Assembly (NCBI RefSeq): GCF_007845675.1
Contig: NZ_VOBR01000022.1
Span: 62,001 to 126,000, forward strand
DNA from: Lentzea tibetensis
GTDB taxonomy: Bacteria > Actinomycetota > Actinomycetes > Mycobacteriales > Pseudonocardiaceae
Direction: 5' to 3'
Length of the DNA stretch: 64,000 bases
A program made the translations under genes and the position numbers. The notes below the pieces were generated by a model. The model worked only from the letters and a program-made list of their open reading frames with translations. It did no database searches and was not told the DNA's origin. Shown one piece after another: positions 7,429 through 16,800 of this stretch (its first letter is position 1; each line of letters begins with the position of its first letter).

Positions 7429-8597
7429 CAGCCCAGCGTGCCGGTCACCTTGGAGTGGCCCTTGAGCAGGTTGCGGGCGATGGTGCGGCGCTGGATCTCG
7501 TCGGTGCCCTCGTAGATCCGCAGCAGCCGCAGCTCGCGGTACCACCGCTCGATCGGCAGCTCACGCGTGTAGCCCATGCCGCCGTGGATCTGCAGCACCC
7601 GGTCGACGATCTCGTTGGCCTTGATGCCGCCGTAGAGCTTCGCGATGGACTGCGCCTGCCGCGAGTCCGCGCCCTGGTCGACGAGCCACGCCGCGTGCAG
7701 CACGAGCCAGCGCAGCGCCTCGATCTCCATCGCGGAGTCGGCGATCATCCACTGGATCGCCTGGTACTCGGCGATCGGCTGGCCGAACGTCACGCGGTTC
7801 TTGGCCTGCTCGATCGCCATCTCCACCAGACGTTCGACCGAACCCAGCGCACGCGCGGGCAGCAGGTACCGGCCCTGGCCGATCCACTGCATGGCCAGCT
7901 CGAAACCGCGGCCCTCCTCGCCGAGGATGTTCTCGTGCGGCACCCGCACGTTGTCGAACACCAGCGCCGCCGGACCCCACTGGCCCATCGTCGGGATCGG
8001 CTCGGACTTCCAGCCCATGTCGCGGTCGACGAGGAAGCACGTGACGCCGCCGTTGGCGCCCTTCTCCTTGTCCGTCACGGCGAACACCATGACGAAGTCG
8101 GCCTCGTTGCCCTGCGTGATGAACGTCTTCTCGCCGTTGATCACCCACTCGTCGCCCTCGCGGACGGCCGACGTGCGGATGGCCTTCGCGTCCGAACCCG
8201 CACCGGGCTCGGTGATCGCGAAGCACGAGATGCGCTCGCCGGAGATCGTCGGCACGAGGTAGCGCTGCTTCTGCTCGTCGTTGCCGTGGAACAGGATGTT
8301 GTCCGCGTAGCCGCCGAAGCGGAACGGCACGAACGTGCGGCCGAGCTCGGCCTCGATCAGCGCGGTCATCATCGCGCCCAGTCCCATGCCGCCGTACTCC
8401 TGCGGCGTCAGCACACCGAAGAAGCCGGCCTGCTTCGCCTTGTCCTGCAACGCCTTGAGCTCGTCGCGCGGCAGTCCCTGCTGGCCCGCGCGCTCGCGGC
8501 GCAGCACCTCGGGCTCGAGCGGGACGATCTCCTTGCGCACGAACGTCCGGACCCAGTCCCGGATCTCCTTCTGCTCCTCGTCGAGCGTGAAGTCCAT
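7428..8597 (-). CDS. acyl-CoA dehydrogenase
   Basis: 389 residues from the ATG at 8597, with GGAGGGG 6 nt upstream. It has the complete FAD-dependent acyl-CoA dehydrogenase fold. N-terminal helices start LDEEQKEIRDWVRTF. The middle beta domain carries CFAITEPGAGSDA and WVINGEKTFIT. The C-terminal helical domain has QIHGGMGYTRELPIERWYRELRL (split across the FAD-binding region), then RIYEGTDEIQR. It oxidises an acyl-CoA to the 2-enoyl form, passing electrons to ETF. The chain length cannot be read from sequence. It lies between a second dehydrogenase and a MaoC-like hydratase in one minus-strand operon. Confidence 0.92.
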   Translation of the reverse strand: MDFTLDEEQKEIRDWVRTFVRKEIVPLEPEVLRRERAGQQGLPRDELKALQDKAKQAGFFGVLTPQEYGGMGLGAMMTALIEAELGRTFVPFRFGGYADNILFHGNDEQKQRYLVPTISGERISCFAITEPGAGSDAKAIRTSAVREGDEWVINGEKTFITQGNEADFVMVFAVTDKEKGANGGVTCFLVDRDMGWKSEPIPTMGQWGPAALVFDNVRVPHENILGEEGRGFELAMQWIGQGRYLLPARALGSVERLVEMAIEQAKNRVTFGQPIAEYQAIQWMIADSAMEIEALRWLVLHAAWLVDQGADSRQAQSIAKLYGGIKANEIVDRVLQIHGGMGYTRELPIERWYRELRLLRIYEGTDEIQRRTIARNLLKGHSKVTGTLG

Positions 8598-8609
8598 GTG
8601 CCCCTCCGT

Positions 8610-9755
8610 TTACACGAACGCGTTGATGCCCGTCAGCGCACGGCCGATGAGCAGTTTCTGGATCTGGCTCGTTCCCTCGTAGAGGGTGGTGACGCGGGCG
8701 TCCCGCAGGTACTTGCCCACCGGGTACTCGTCGATGTAGCCGTAGCCGCCGAACACCTGGATCGCGTTGTTCGCCACGCGGACCGCGGCCTCGCTCGCGT
8801 ACAGCTTCGCCATCGACGCCTCCGTGCCGAACGGCTCGCCCCGGTCGGCGAGGTCGGCGACGCGCCACGTCAGCAGACGCGCGGCGTCGGTGTCGACCGC
8901 CATGTCCGCGAGAAGTTCCTGCACGAGCTGGAAACCGGCGATCGGTTTGCCGAACTGCTCGCGTTCCTTCGCGTACTTGAGACTCGCTTCCAACGCACCC
9001 CGCGCGGCGCCGACGCAGCCCGCGGCGACGGACATCCGGCCCCGGTCGAGCGCGGCCATGGCCAGCTTGAAGCCCTCGTGGCTGATGACCGCGTCGTCCG
9101 GCACGCGGACGTTCTCCAGCGTGATCTCCGCGGTCGCCTGGCCGCGCATGCCGAGCTTGCCGTGGATCTCGTTCGCCTCGAAGCCCGCGGTGCCGGTCGG
9201 CACGAGGAACGCGCTGATGCCGCGCGGTCCCGGGCCGCCGGTGCGCGCGAAGACCAGCGCGACGTCGGCCCACGTTCCGTTGGTGATGAACACCTTGCGG
9301 CCGTTGATCACCCAGTCGTCGCCGTCGCGGACGGCCTTCGTGACGAGACTGCCCGCGTCCGACCCGGTACCGGGCTCGGTGAGCGCGAAGCAGCCGACCT
9401 GCGTGCCCGCGGTGAGGCCGGGCAGCCACCGGCGCTTCTGCTCTTCCGTGCCGTGCTTGAAGATCGTCTTGGCGATGAGGCCCAGCGACACGGAGATGAT
9501 GCCGCGCACCGCCGAGTCACCCCGCGCGATCTCCTCGAGCACCAGGCAGTAGGCCAGGTTGTCGCCGCCGGAGCCGCCGTACTCCTCGTCGATGCCGAGC
9601 CCGAGGAACCCGACCTCGCCCAGCGCGGGCACCAGGTCGCGGTCGATCGCCTCGTCGCGGTCCCACCTGGTCGCGTGCGGAACGATCCGCTCGTCGGTGA
9701 ATCGCCGCGCGAGCTCCCTGAGCTGGCGGTGCTCGTCCGAAATGCGCAGATCCAC
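8610..9755 (-). CDS. acyl-CoA dehydrogenase, first of operon
   Basis: 381 residues from the ATG at 9755. Standard family motifs are present: CFALTEPGTGSDAGS, WVINGRKVFITNG, and FGGYGYIDEYPVGKYLRDA with RVTTLYEGTSQIQ and the terminal helix. It catalyses flavin-dependent alpha,beta-dehydrogenation of acyl-CoA. It is paired with a second dehydrogenase 12 nt downstream and a MaoC-like hydratase, giving a short fatty- or branched-acid beta-oxidation unit. The divergent TetR-type gene and the inverted repeat between them suggest repression relieved by an acyl-CoA or related ligand; that is inference. Confidence 0.92.
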   Translation of the reverse strand: MDLRISDEHRQLRELARRFTDERIVPHATRWDRDEAIDRDLVPALGEVGFLGLGIDEEYGGSGGDNLAYCLVLEEIARGDSAVRGIISVSLGLIAKTIFKHGTEEQKRRWLPGLTAGTQVGCFALTEPGTGSDAGSLVTKAVRDGDDWVINGRKVFITNGTWADVALVFARTGGPGPRGISAFLVPTGTAGFEANEIHGKLGMRGQATAEITLENVRVPDDAVISHEGFKLAMAALDRGRMSVAAGCVGAARGALEASLKYAKEREQFGKPIAGFQLVQELLADMAVDTDAARLLTWRVADLADRGEPFGTEASMAKLYASEAAVRVANNAIQVFGGYGYIDEYPVGKYLRDARVTTLYEGTSQIQKLLIGRALTGINAFV

Positions 9756-9780
9756 TCGGCCTCCCGTAAACCGAACGGTG

Positions 9781-9795
9781 TTAGGTATAACCTAG
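9781..9795. promoter_or_regulatory. inverted repeat, likely TetR operator
   Basis: TAGGT-ATA-ACCTA is a 5-bp-arm inverted repeat in the 45-nt gap between the acyl-CoA dehydrogenase operon and the tetR-type gene. It resembles a -10 element for the plus-strand gene, 6-7 nt before its ATG, so regulator binding would block transcription there and probably in both directions. Confidence 0.55.
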
Positions 9796-9800
9796 CCCAC

Positions 9801-10403
9801 ATGCCGCGGCCAAGCACCCCGTTGCTGAGCGGGACCCGTATCCGCGAGGTGGCGCTCGACATCATCGACCGGGACGGGCTCGACGGCCTCTCGATGCGGA
9901 AACTGGCCGCTGAGCTGGGCGTTCGCGCCGCGTCGCTGTACGGGCACGTCGCCACGAAGGACGACCTGCTGCACGAGATCGCGAACGAGGTGCTGGAACG
10001 GGTCGACGTCACCGGCTTCGCGTCAGGCGACTGGCGGCAGGGCCTGGTCAGCGCCGCGCGCTCCTACCGCGCCGCGCTCGCCGCGCACCCGAACATCGTG
10101 CCGTTCCTGGCGTACGGCCCGGCGCGGCGCGACTCGTCGTTGCAGCGGCTCGACGTCGTGCACGGCGCGCTGGTCACGGCGGGCTGGTCGCGCCGCGAGG
10201 CCACGATGATCGCGGCCGGCCTGATGTACATCGTGTTCGGCGCCGCGCTGAGCACGTTCTCCAGCGGCTTCTCCACCGATCCCTCGGTGTACTCCGGCCG
10301 CTACCCCCACCTCGATCGCGCGCACCTGCTGCCCGCCGTCGCGGCGGAGCTCGACCACGACAGCTTCGAGCTGACGCTCGCGGCGTACGTGCGAGGACTC
10401 TAG
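9801..10403 (+). CDS. TetR/AcrR-family transcriptional regulator
   Basis: 200 residues from the ATG at 9801. The N-terminal helix-turn-helix is clear: REVALDIIDRDGLDGLSMRK, then LGVRAASLYGHVATKDDLL. The C-terminal region resembles the TetR_C ligand domain (QGLVSAARSYRAALAAHPN, and FSTDPSVYSGRYPHL near the end). It is divergent from the acyl-CoA dehydrogenase/MaoC operon and the likely repressor of it and of itself. There is almost no leader before the ATG, so it may be translated from a near-leaderless mRNA. Confidence 0.88.
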   Translation: MPRPSTPLLSGTRIREVALDIIDRDGLDGLSMRKLAAELGVRAASLYGHVATKDDLLHEIANEVLERVDVTGFASGDWRQGLVSAARSYRAALAAHPNIVPFLAYGPARRDSSLQRLDVVHGALVTAGWSRREATMIAAGLMYIVFGAALSTFSSGFSTDPSVYSGRYPHLDRAHLLPAVAAELDHDSFELTLAAYVRGL

Positions 10404-10413
10404 GCTGCTTTGG

Positions 10414-11424
10414 GTGGCGACCAAGGCGATTGAGCTGACCGTTGGTGATCGCGTGGTGCGGGTGTCCAACCCGGACAAGGTGTACTTCCCCGAGCGCGGC
10501 ATCACCAAGCGGCAGGTGGTCGAGTACTACATCGCCGTGGCCGCGCCGCTGCTCGACGTCCTGCGCGACCGCCCGACGACCCTGAAGCGCTACGTCGACG
10601 GCGTCGAGGGCGAGGCGTTCTACCAGAAGCGCCTGCCCAAGGGCGCGCCCGAGTGGGTCGAGACCGCGCGCATCAAGTTCCCCTCCGGCCGTCCCGCGGA
10701 CGAGGTGTGCCCGACCGAGCCCGCCGTGCTGGCGTGGGCGGCGAACCTCGGCACGTTCGACTTCCACCCGTGGCCGGTCCGCCGTCCGGACACCGACCAC
10801 CCGGACGAGCTGCGCATCGACCTCGATCCCCAGCCGGGCACGGACTTCGCCGACGCCGTCCGCGTGGCGGGAGTGCTGCGCGAGGTGCTGGCCGACGCGG
10901 GGATGACCGGCTACCCGAAGACGTCCGGCGGCCGCGGCATCCACGTGGCCGTGCGCATCCGCCCGTCGTGGGACTTCATCGAGGTCCGCCACGCCGTGAT
11001 CGCGCTCGCCCGCGAGGTCGAGTCCCGCGCACCCGATCTGGCGACTTCGGCGTGGTGGAAGGAAGAACGCGGCGAGCGCGTCTTCATCGACTTCAACCAG
11101 GCCGCCCGCGACCGCACCATCGCGTCCGCGTGGTCGGTGCGCGGCACGCCGCGCGCGACGGTGTCCACCCCGGTCACCTGGGACACGTTGTCCACTGTGG
11201 ACCCCGACGACTTCGACGTGCTCACCGTGCCGAAGTACCTGGAGTCGCACGGGAACCCGCACGCGGACCTGGACTCCGAGGCGTTCGGGCTGGAGACGTT
11301 GCTGGAGTGGTACGAACGCGACCCGCGCGGTGAGATGCCGTACCCGCCGGACTACCCGAAGATGCCGGGTGAGCCGATGCGCGTGCAGCCCTCACGGGCC
11401 AAGAAGCCTGCTGAGGGCGACTGA
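10414..11424 (+). CDS. LigD-type DNA polymerase domain (NHEJ primase-polymerase)
   Basis: 336 residues from the GTG at 10414. TAGGCT 7 nt upstream suggests a leaderless mRNA. This is the stand-alone polymerase (PolDom) part of bacterial LigD. Visible motifs are RVSNPDKVYFPERGITK, the metal-binding DLDPQPG in LRIDLDPQPG, YPKTSGGRGIHV, and FIDFNQAARDRTIASAWSVR. It adds nucleotides, preferably ribonucleotides, at DNA ends during end joining with Ku and a ligase. The ligase and nuclease domains are absent. A separate LigC-type ligase is encoded at 29387. No Ku gene is in the window. Confidence 0.93.
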   Translation: MATKAIELTVGDRVVRVSNPDKVYFPERGITKRQVVEYYIAVAAPLLDVLRDRPTTLKRYVDGVEGEAFYQKRLPKGAPEWVETARIKFPSGRPADEVCPTEPAVLAWAANLGTFDFHPWPVRRPDTDHPDELRIDLDPQPGTDFADAVRVAGVLREVLADAGMTGYPKTSGGRGIHVAVRIRPSWDFIEVRHAVIALAREVESRAPDLATSAWWKEERGERVFIDFNQAARDRTIASAWSVRGTPRATVSTPVTWDTLSTVDPDDFDVLTVPKYLESHGNPHADLDSEAFGLETLLEWYERDPRGEMPYPPDYPKMPGEPMRVQPSRAKKPAEGD

Positions 11425-11442
11425 CCTCGAACTGGCCGCGGC

Positions 11443-12075
11443 TCACGCCTTCTCGAAGCGAACGCAGCAGAACCCTGGCGCAGGCGCCAGGCGCGGCGTG
11501 AAGCGAGTGTTGCCGAGCACGCCTTCGAGCAGGTGCAGGTTCATGCCGCACACCAGGTCCGTGTGCTCCTGGGCCAGCGCGTGGAACGGGCAGTTGCGCA
11601 ACGCGTAGCCGTCGCCGTCGGCCGCGGGCTCGAAGCCGTGCTCGGCGAGCACGGCCAGCGCCGCGTCCTCGTCCTTCGGTGCCAGCCGTGCGCCGAACTC
11701 GCGTGCGCACCGGGCGAGCGCGGCGCTCGGTGACTCGCCGGTGCGCTCCGCCTCCTCGACGGCCGTCGCGAGCAGGCTGCCGACCAGGTCGTAGCGGCGC
11801 TCGGGCAGGTTGACGCGCACCTCGTTCGGCGACCGCCGGTACAGCTTCGCCGGACGGCCCGCGCCAGGACCGGTCCGTCCGCTGCGGCGCTCGTAGATGA
11901 CCTCCAGCAGGCCCTCGTCGGCGAGTTTGTCCAGGTGGAAGGCCGCTGTCTGGCGCGGAACGCCCAGTGCTTCCGCCGCTTCGTCCCTGCCGACGGCCTC
12001 GGCCTGCGCCACGACGAACTCGTACAGCTTGCGCCGGGTGGGCTCGTCGAGTGCGGCGACGGCGGCGATGTCCAT
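11443..12075 (-). CDS. SufR-like winged-helix regulator with C-terminal cysteines
   Basis: 210 residues from the ATG at 12075. The N-terminal winged helix (LDEPTRRKLYEFVVAQ, then ALGVPRQTAAFHLDKLADEG) is ArsR/SufR-like (COG2345). The C-terminal half has cysteines in NCPFHALA and DLVCGMN, 13 residues apart, and a late CC in PGFCCVRF. In SufR-type regulators such cysteines bind an iron-sulfur cluster, so redox or iron sensing is likely. It is divergent from a DoxX-like gene. An extended inverted repeat between them is a candidate operator. Confidence 0.82.
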   Translation of the reverse strand: MDIAAVAALDEPTRRKLYEFVVAQAEAVGRDEAAEALGVPRQTAAFHLDKLADEGLLEVIYERRSGRTGPGAGRPAKLYRRSPNEVRVNLPERRYDLVGSLLATAVEEAERTGESPSAALARCAREFGARLAPKDEDAALAVLAEHGFEPAADGDGYALRNCPFHALAQEHTDLVCGMNLHLLEGVLGNTRFTPRLAPAPGFCCVRFEKA

Positions 12076-12120
12076 GGCTCCGAGTGTAAAAGCAACGCGG
12101 CTTGACTAAACAACTGAGCT

Positions 12121-12154
12121 CCTTCTAACGTCAACACAACTTGATTTTAGAAGG
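12121..12154. promoter_or_regulatory. two-tier inverted repeat upstream of DoxX-like gene
   Basis: Outer arms CCTTCTAA (12121-12128) and TTAGAAGG (12147-12154) match perfectly. Inside them TCAA and TTGA form a second pair around a 6-nt centre. The right outer arm overlaps the ribosome site of the DoxX-like gene. TTGACT at 12102-12107 is a possible -35. It may be the operator of the SufR-like regulator or a leader hairpin that masks the ribosome site. Confidence 0.55.
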
Positions 12155-12161
12155 AGGAGTC

Positions 12162-12542
12162 ATGTCGACCACTGCTCTGCGGACCGACCCGGTGACCCAG
12201 GCGTTCCTGGCGCTCCGCACGGTCTTCACGGTCGCGCCCGTCCTCTTCGGGCTGGACAAGTTCGCGAACCTCCTGTGCGACTGGCCCGTCTACCTCGCGC
12301 CCTGGATCGACGGGATCGTGCCCGGCACGGCGCAGCAGGCGATGTACGCGGTGGGCGTGATCGAGATCGTCGCCGGGATCGTGGTCGCGTTGATGCCCCG
12401 GATCGGGAGCCTCGTCGTCGCGGCGTGGCTGGCGGGGATCATCGTCAACCTGCTGACCATTCCCGGCTTCTACGACGTCGCGTTGCGCGACTTCGGGTTG
12501 CTCGTGGGCGCCGTGGCGCTCAACCGCCTCGCCTCGCGCTGA
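12162..12542 (+). CDS. DoxX-like small membrane protein
   Basis: 126 residues from the ATG at 12162, with AAGGAGGAG upstream. Four hydrophobic segments are visible: AFLALRTVFTVAPVLFG, AMYAVGVIEIVAGIVVALM, IGSLVVAAWLAGIIVNLL and FGLLVGAVALNRL. These fit the four-helix DoxX/DUF-type fold. Family members are linked to redox and oxidative-stress membrane complexes. The exact role is unknown. It is divergent from the SufR-like regulator and probably controlled by it. Its stop overlaps a CTG that could be the start of the next, damaged gene. Confidence 0.75.
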   Translation: MSTTALRTDPVTQAFLALRTVFTVAPVLFGLDKFANLLCDWPVYLAPWIDGIVPGTAQQAMYAVGVIEIVAGIVVALMPRIGSLVVAAWLAGIIVNLLTIPGFYDVALRDFGLLVGAVALNRLASR

Positions 12543-13338
12543 CGACGGAAATCGATCGGCGAGCGGTCGGGACGCATACTTTCGCACCAGGTTCGCGGAG
12601 GGTTCGCTCCCGGTCTACGCGATCGGGGAAGACCTCGTCCTCAAGCTCTTCCCACCGGTGTACGGGGACGAAACGGACATCGAAGCGGCCGTGCTCCACG
12701 CGGTGCACGGCAAGCTGACCGTCCCCACCCCGAAGCTCCACGAAACAGGAGAGTTCGACGGCTGGGGCTACGTCCTCATGGAACGCATGAAGGGCACCCA
12801 GGTCACCAACCCGACCACGAGCCAGTGCGCGCAACTGGGAGAAGCGCTCCGTGCGCTCCACGAAATCGAGCCACCCCAACAACTCCCGGCACCGGACTGG
12901 CCGGAGTTCGTGGCCACCCAGACCGTCGGCTGCCAGCAGCGGCAACGGGACCGGGGCCTGACACCTGCTCTCCTGGACCAGATCCCGGACTTCCTCGCGA
13001 AGGTCGACCTGGGCACGCCGAAGATGGCCATGCTGCACACCGAGGTCATGAACGCCCACCTGGTCGAGCAGGACGGCGTGCTGACGGGCCTCTTCGACTT
13101 CGAGCCCAGCATGCGCGGCGCCACGGAGTACGAGTTCGTCTCGACGGGCATCTTCGTGGCGCGGGGCGACCCGGAGAAGCAGCGGGCCGTCCAGAGCGGG
13201 TACGGCAGCCGGCCCGACCCGGACGTGGTGATGGCGCACACGCTGCTGCACGTCTACAGCAACCTCCCGCGGTACCTGACGGTCATGCCGGGGGAGGCGA
13301 CGCTGGAGGGGCTGGCCCAGCGCTGGTTCGCAGGTTGA
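12539..13338 (+). pseudogene. aminoglycoside phosphotransferase-like gene without a usable start
   Basis: The frame ending at 13338 encodes an APH/choline-kinase-like protein. N-lobe motifs GSLPVYAIGEDLVLKLFPP and GWGYVLMERMKG are followed by a C-lobe with MLHTEVMNAHLV and LFDFEPSMRG. Here the usual catalytic HGDLH reads HTEVMN and the metal motif is DFE. The N-lobe begins before 12600, yet this frame has no ATG, GTG or TTG between its upstream stop (~12454) and 12658. A CTG at 12539 overlapping the previous stop opens another frame (TTEIDRRA) that would join by a one-base frameshift near 12560-12575. I read it as a frameshifted gene or a sequence error. Starting at the GTG at 12658 would lose the nucleotide-binding strand. 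Confidence 0.6.
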
Positions 13339-13404
13339 GGCCTCGCGCGTTGCGAGTTACCCCGGCTTGATCGCACAATGGTCATCTGCGAACCCGGAGG
13401 CACC

Positions 13405-13785
13405 GTGGACACGACGAAGGTGCGCGTGCTCATCGCGGATGACGACCGCAACATCGCAGGTGCGTTGTGCGCGTTGCTCGAGAACGAGCCCGATCTCTCG
13501 GTGGTGGCCGTCGCGTCGGACGTGGACGAGACGATCGCGCTGGCCGAGCTGCACGTCCCCGCCGTAGCCGTGCTCGACGTGCGGATGCCCGGTGGTGGTG
13601 GCGTGCACGCGGCACGGGAGCTGCGCAGGGTCGCGCCCGCGACCAAGCTGATGGCGTTCTCCGCCTACCTCGACGACGCGACGATCGCCGACATCATGGC
13701 CGCGGGCGTCAGCGAGTACCTGATCAAGGGCGCGCCGAACGACCAGATCGTCGCGGTCATCCGGCGGCTCGGGCTCAGCGCCTGA
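13405..13785 (+). CDS. stand-alone response-regulator receiver protein
   Basis: 126 residues from the GTG at 13405, with GGAGG 4 nt before it. It is a single receiver domain: acidic pair in VLIADDDRN, phospho-acceptor Asp in AVLDVRMPGGG, Ser/Thr switch near LMAFSAY, and Lys in YLIKGAP. There is no DNA-binding or enzymatic output domain, so it probably passes phosphate or acts by protein contact. It is convergent with the large hybrid kinase gene, which is a plausible partner. Confidence 0.85.
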   Translation: MDTTKVRVLIADDDRNIAGALCALLENEPDLSVVAVASDVDETIALAELHVPAVAVLDVRMPGGGGVHAARELRRVAPATKLMAFSAYLDDATIADIMAAGVSEYLIKGAPNDQIVAVIRRLGLSA

Positions 13786-13812
13786 GGCGGCTGAGGGCTC
13801 AGCGCCTGAGCC
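13772..13812. terminator. paired hairpins between convergent signalling genes
   Basis: GGCTCAG-CGC-CTGAG(CC) occurs twice, at 13772-13786 and 13796-13812. The second copy is a perfect 7-bp stem with a 3-nt loop. They lie at the tail-to-tail junction of the receiver gene (ends 13785) and the hybrid kinase (ends 13799), without a U-tract. They may work as a bidirectional terminator or may just reflect coding constraint. Confidence 0.35.
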
Positions 13813-16800
13813 AGCGGGCGATGCAGGACAGCAGCTCGGTGGTGTCGACCGGCTTCGTCACGTAGTCGGACGCACCCGATGCCAGCGACTTCTCCCGGTC
13901 GCCCTCCATGGCCTTCGCGGTCACCGTGATGATCGGCAGGTCGGCGAACCTCGGCATCTCGCGAATCGCCGCGGTCGTCGCGTAGCCGTCCATCTCGGGC
14001 ATCATCACGTCCATCAGGATCAGCTCGATGTCCGGTGCCGCCAGCAGCTCGTCGATGCCCTTGCGGCCGTTGGGCGCGTGCGTCACGACGAGACCGTTGA
14101 GCTCCAGCATGCCCGCCATCGCGAACACGTTGCGCGTGTCGTCGTCGATCAGCAGCACCTTGCGGCCCTGCAGCTCGGTGAACGAGGTGATCTCGACCGA
14201 CTGAGTGTCCTGTGTGGACGGAACGAGCGGCAGGATCAGGTCGTTGGCCGAGAGGTGCAGCGTGATCTGCTCGCGCATCTCGTCCAGTGACGTCAGCAGC
14301 TCGATCGGGCGGTTGCGCACGTGGGCCTGCAACAGCCGGTCCTGCGCGGCGCTGAGCTTCAGCGTCGCGTGCGCCAGCACCGGCAGCTCGAGTCCGGACT
14401 CGGTGAGCCGCTTGAGGAACGTCAGCGCCGTCGCGCCGGGCAGGCTGATGTCCAGCACCACGCACTGGTGCGGTCGCGCGGACAGCACCTCCAGCGCCTC
14501 GTCCGGGTTGGTGACCGTGGTGACGCCGACGTGCCCGTGCGTCTCGGCCAGGTCCGCCGCGACGCCGCGGGTGAGCATCGTGAGCAGGCCGTTGTCCGGT
14601 GCCTCCAGCACGAGCACCCGCTGGCCCGCCGGCGACGAGTCCTCGGGGAAGACCCGCCGCGGCGCGTCGCCGGTGCGCCGTTCCGGCTGGCCGAAGTGCG
14701 CGATCGGGATGTGCAGCGAGAACGTGCTCCCGCCGCCCAGCGCGGACTCCGCGCGGATCTCGCCGCCCAGCAGGTACGCGACCTCGCGGCTGATCGACAG
14801 GCCGAGTCCCGTGCCGCCGTACTTGCGCGACGTCGTGCCGTCGGCCTGCTGGAACGCGCCGAAGATCGAGTGCAGGTTCTCCTCGGCGATGCCGATCCCG
14901 GTGTCGGACACGGAGAACACGAGCGTCGAGTCGTTCAGGCTGACTCGCAGCCCGACCCGGCCCGCCTCGGTGAACTTCACCGCGTTGGACAGCAGGTTGC
15001 GCAGCACCTGCCGCAATCGCTGCTGGTCGGTCAGCAGCTCGTCCGGCACGTTCGGCGCCACCGTGACGTCGAACTCCAGCTCCTTCTCGGCGGTGAGCGG
15101 GCGGAACGTCGTCTGCACGTAGTCGAGCAGCTGACCGAGCGGGAACGGCTCGGGGTGGATGTCCATCTTCCCCGCCTCGACCTTCGACAGGTCGAGGATG
15201 TCGTTGATCAGCTGGAGCAGGTCGGTGCCCGCCGAGTGGATCACGTTGGCGAACTCGACCTGCTTGGGCGTCAGGTTGCGCGACGGGTTCTGCGCCAGCA
15301 CACCCGCCAGGATCAGCAGCGAGGTCAACGGCGTGCGCAGCTCGTGCGACATGTTCGCCAGGAACTCCGACTTGTACTTCGACGCCAGCGCGAGCTGCCG
15401 CGCGCGTTCCTCGATCTCCTGCCGCGCCTGCTCGATCTCGAAGTTCTTCACCTCGATGTCGCGGTTCTGCTGGGCCAGCAGCTCCGCCTTCTCCTCCAGC
15501 TCCGCGTTCGAGCGGCGCAGCTCCGCCTGCTGCGACTGGAGTTCGTCGGACCGCGCGCCCAGCTCGCCCGCGAGTCGCTGGGACTCGTCGAGCAGCGCGT
15601 CGTTGCGGGAGTTCGCGATGATCGTGTTGACGTTGACGCCGATGGTCTCCATCAGCTGTTCGAGGAAGTCGCGCTGCACCGGCGTGAACCGGGAGAACGA
15701 CGCCAGCTCGATCACGCCGAGCACCTGGTCCTCGAACGGGATCGACAGCACGATCAGGTTGACCGGTGTGGACGATCCGATGCTGGACGAGATCTTCACG
15801 TAGTCCGGCGGCGTCTGCTCCACCACGATCGGCTTCTTCGTCAGCGCGACCTGGCCGACGAGCGACTGGCCCAGCTCGAACTCCCTCGGCACCGAGCCGT
15901 CCTCCTGGTGCCCGTAGGACGCGATGAGGCCGAGCTTGCGGTCCTCGGTCAGGAAGAACGTGCCGTGCTGCGCGCCGACCAGCGGCGCCAGCTCGTTCAT
16001 GATCAGGCACGCGACCGCGCCCAGGTCGCGGTGGCCCTGCATGAGACCGGAGATGCGGGCCAGGTTCGTGTTGAGCCAGGCCTGCTCCTGGTTCGCCAGC
16101 GTCGTTTCGCGCAGCGACTGGACCATCGCGTTGATGTTGTCCTTGAGCTCGGCCACCTCACCCTGCGCCTCGACGGAGATGGACCGCGTGAGGTCGCCGG
16201 TCGCGACCGCGCTGGTGACCTCCGCGATGGCGCGCACCTGGCGGGTCAGGTTGCCCGCGAGGCCGTTCACGTTCTCCGTGAGGCGCTTCCACGTGCCGGA
16301 CACGCCCTCGACCTCGGCCTGGCCGCCGAGCCGTCCCTCGGACCCCACCTCGCGCGCCACGCGGGTGACCTCCGCGGCGAACGCGGACAGCTGGTCGACC
16401 ATCGTGTTGATCGTCGTCTTGAGCTCGAGGATCTCGCCGCGCGCGTCGACGTCGATCTTCTTCGTCAGGTCGCCCTGCGCCACCGCCGTCGTGACCTGGG
16501 CGATCGAGCGCACCTGGCTGGTCAGGTTGTGCGCCATGGAGTTGACGTTGTCCGTGAGGTCCTTCCAGGTGCCCGCCACGTTCGGCACCCGTGCTTGGCC
16601 GCCGAGGATGCCCTCGGTGCCGACCTCGCGCGCCATGCGGGTGACCTCGTCCGCGAACGCGGACAGCGTGTCGACCATGGTGTTGATCGTCTGCGCCAGC
16701 GCGGCGACCTCGCCCTTGGCCTCGACGTCGATCTTCTGCGAGAGGTCGCCCTTCGCCACGGCCGTCGCGACCTGGGCGATCGAGCGGACCTGGCTGGTCA

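Noticed and set aside
7455-10403. 982-codon plus-strand frame through the acyl-CoA dehydrogenase operon
   Set aside because: All but its last ~200 codons are antisense to two clear acyl-CoA dehydrogenases. Only the TetR regulator from 9801 is real.
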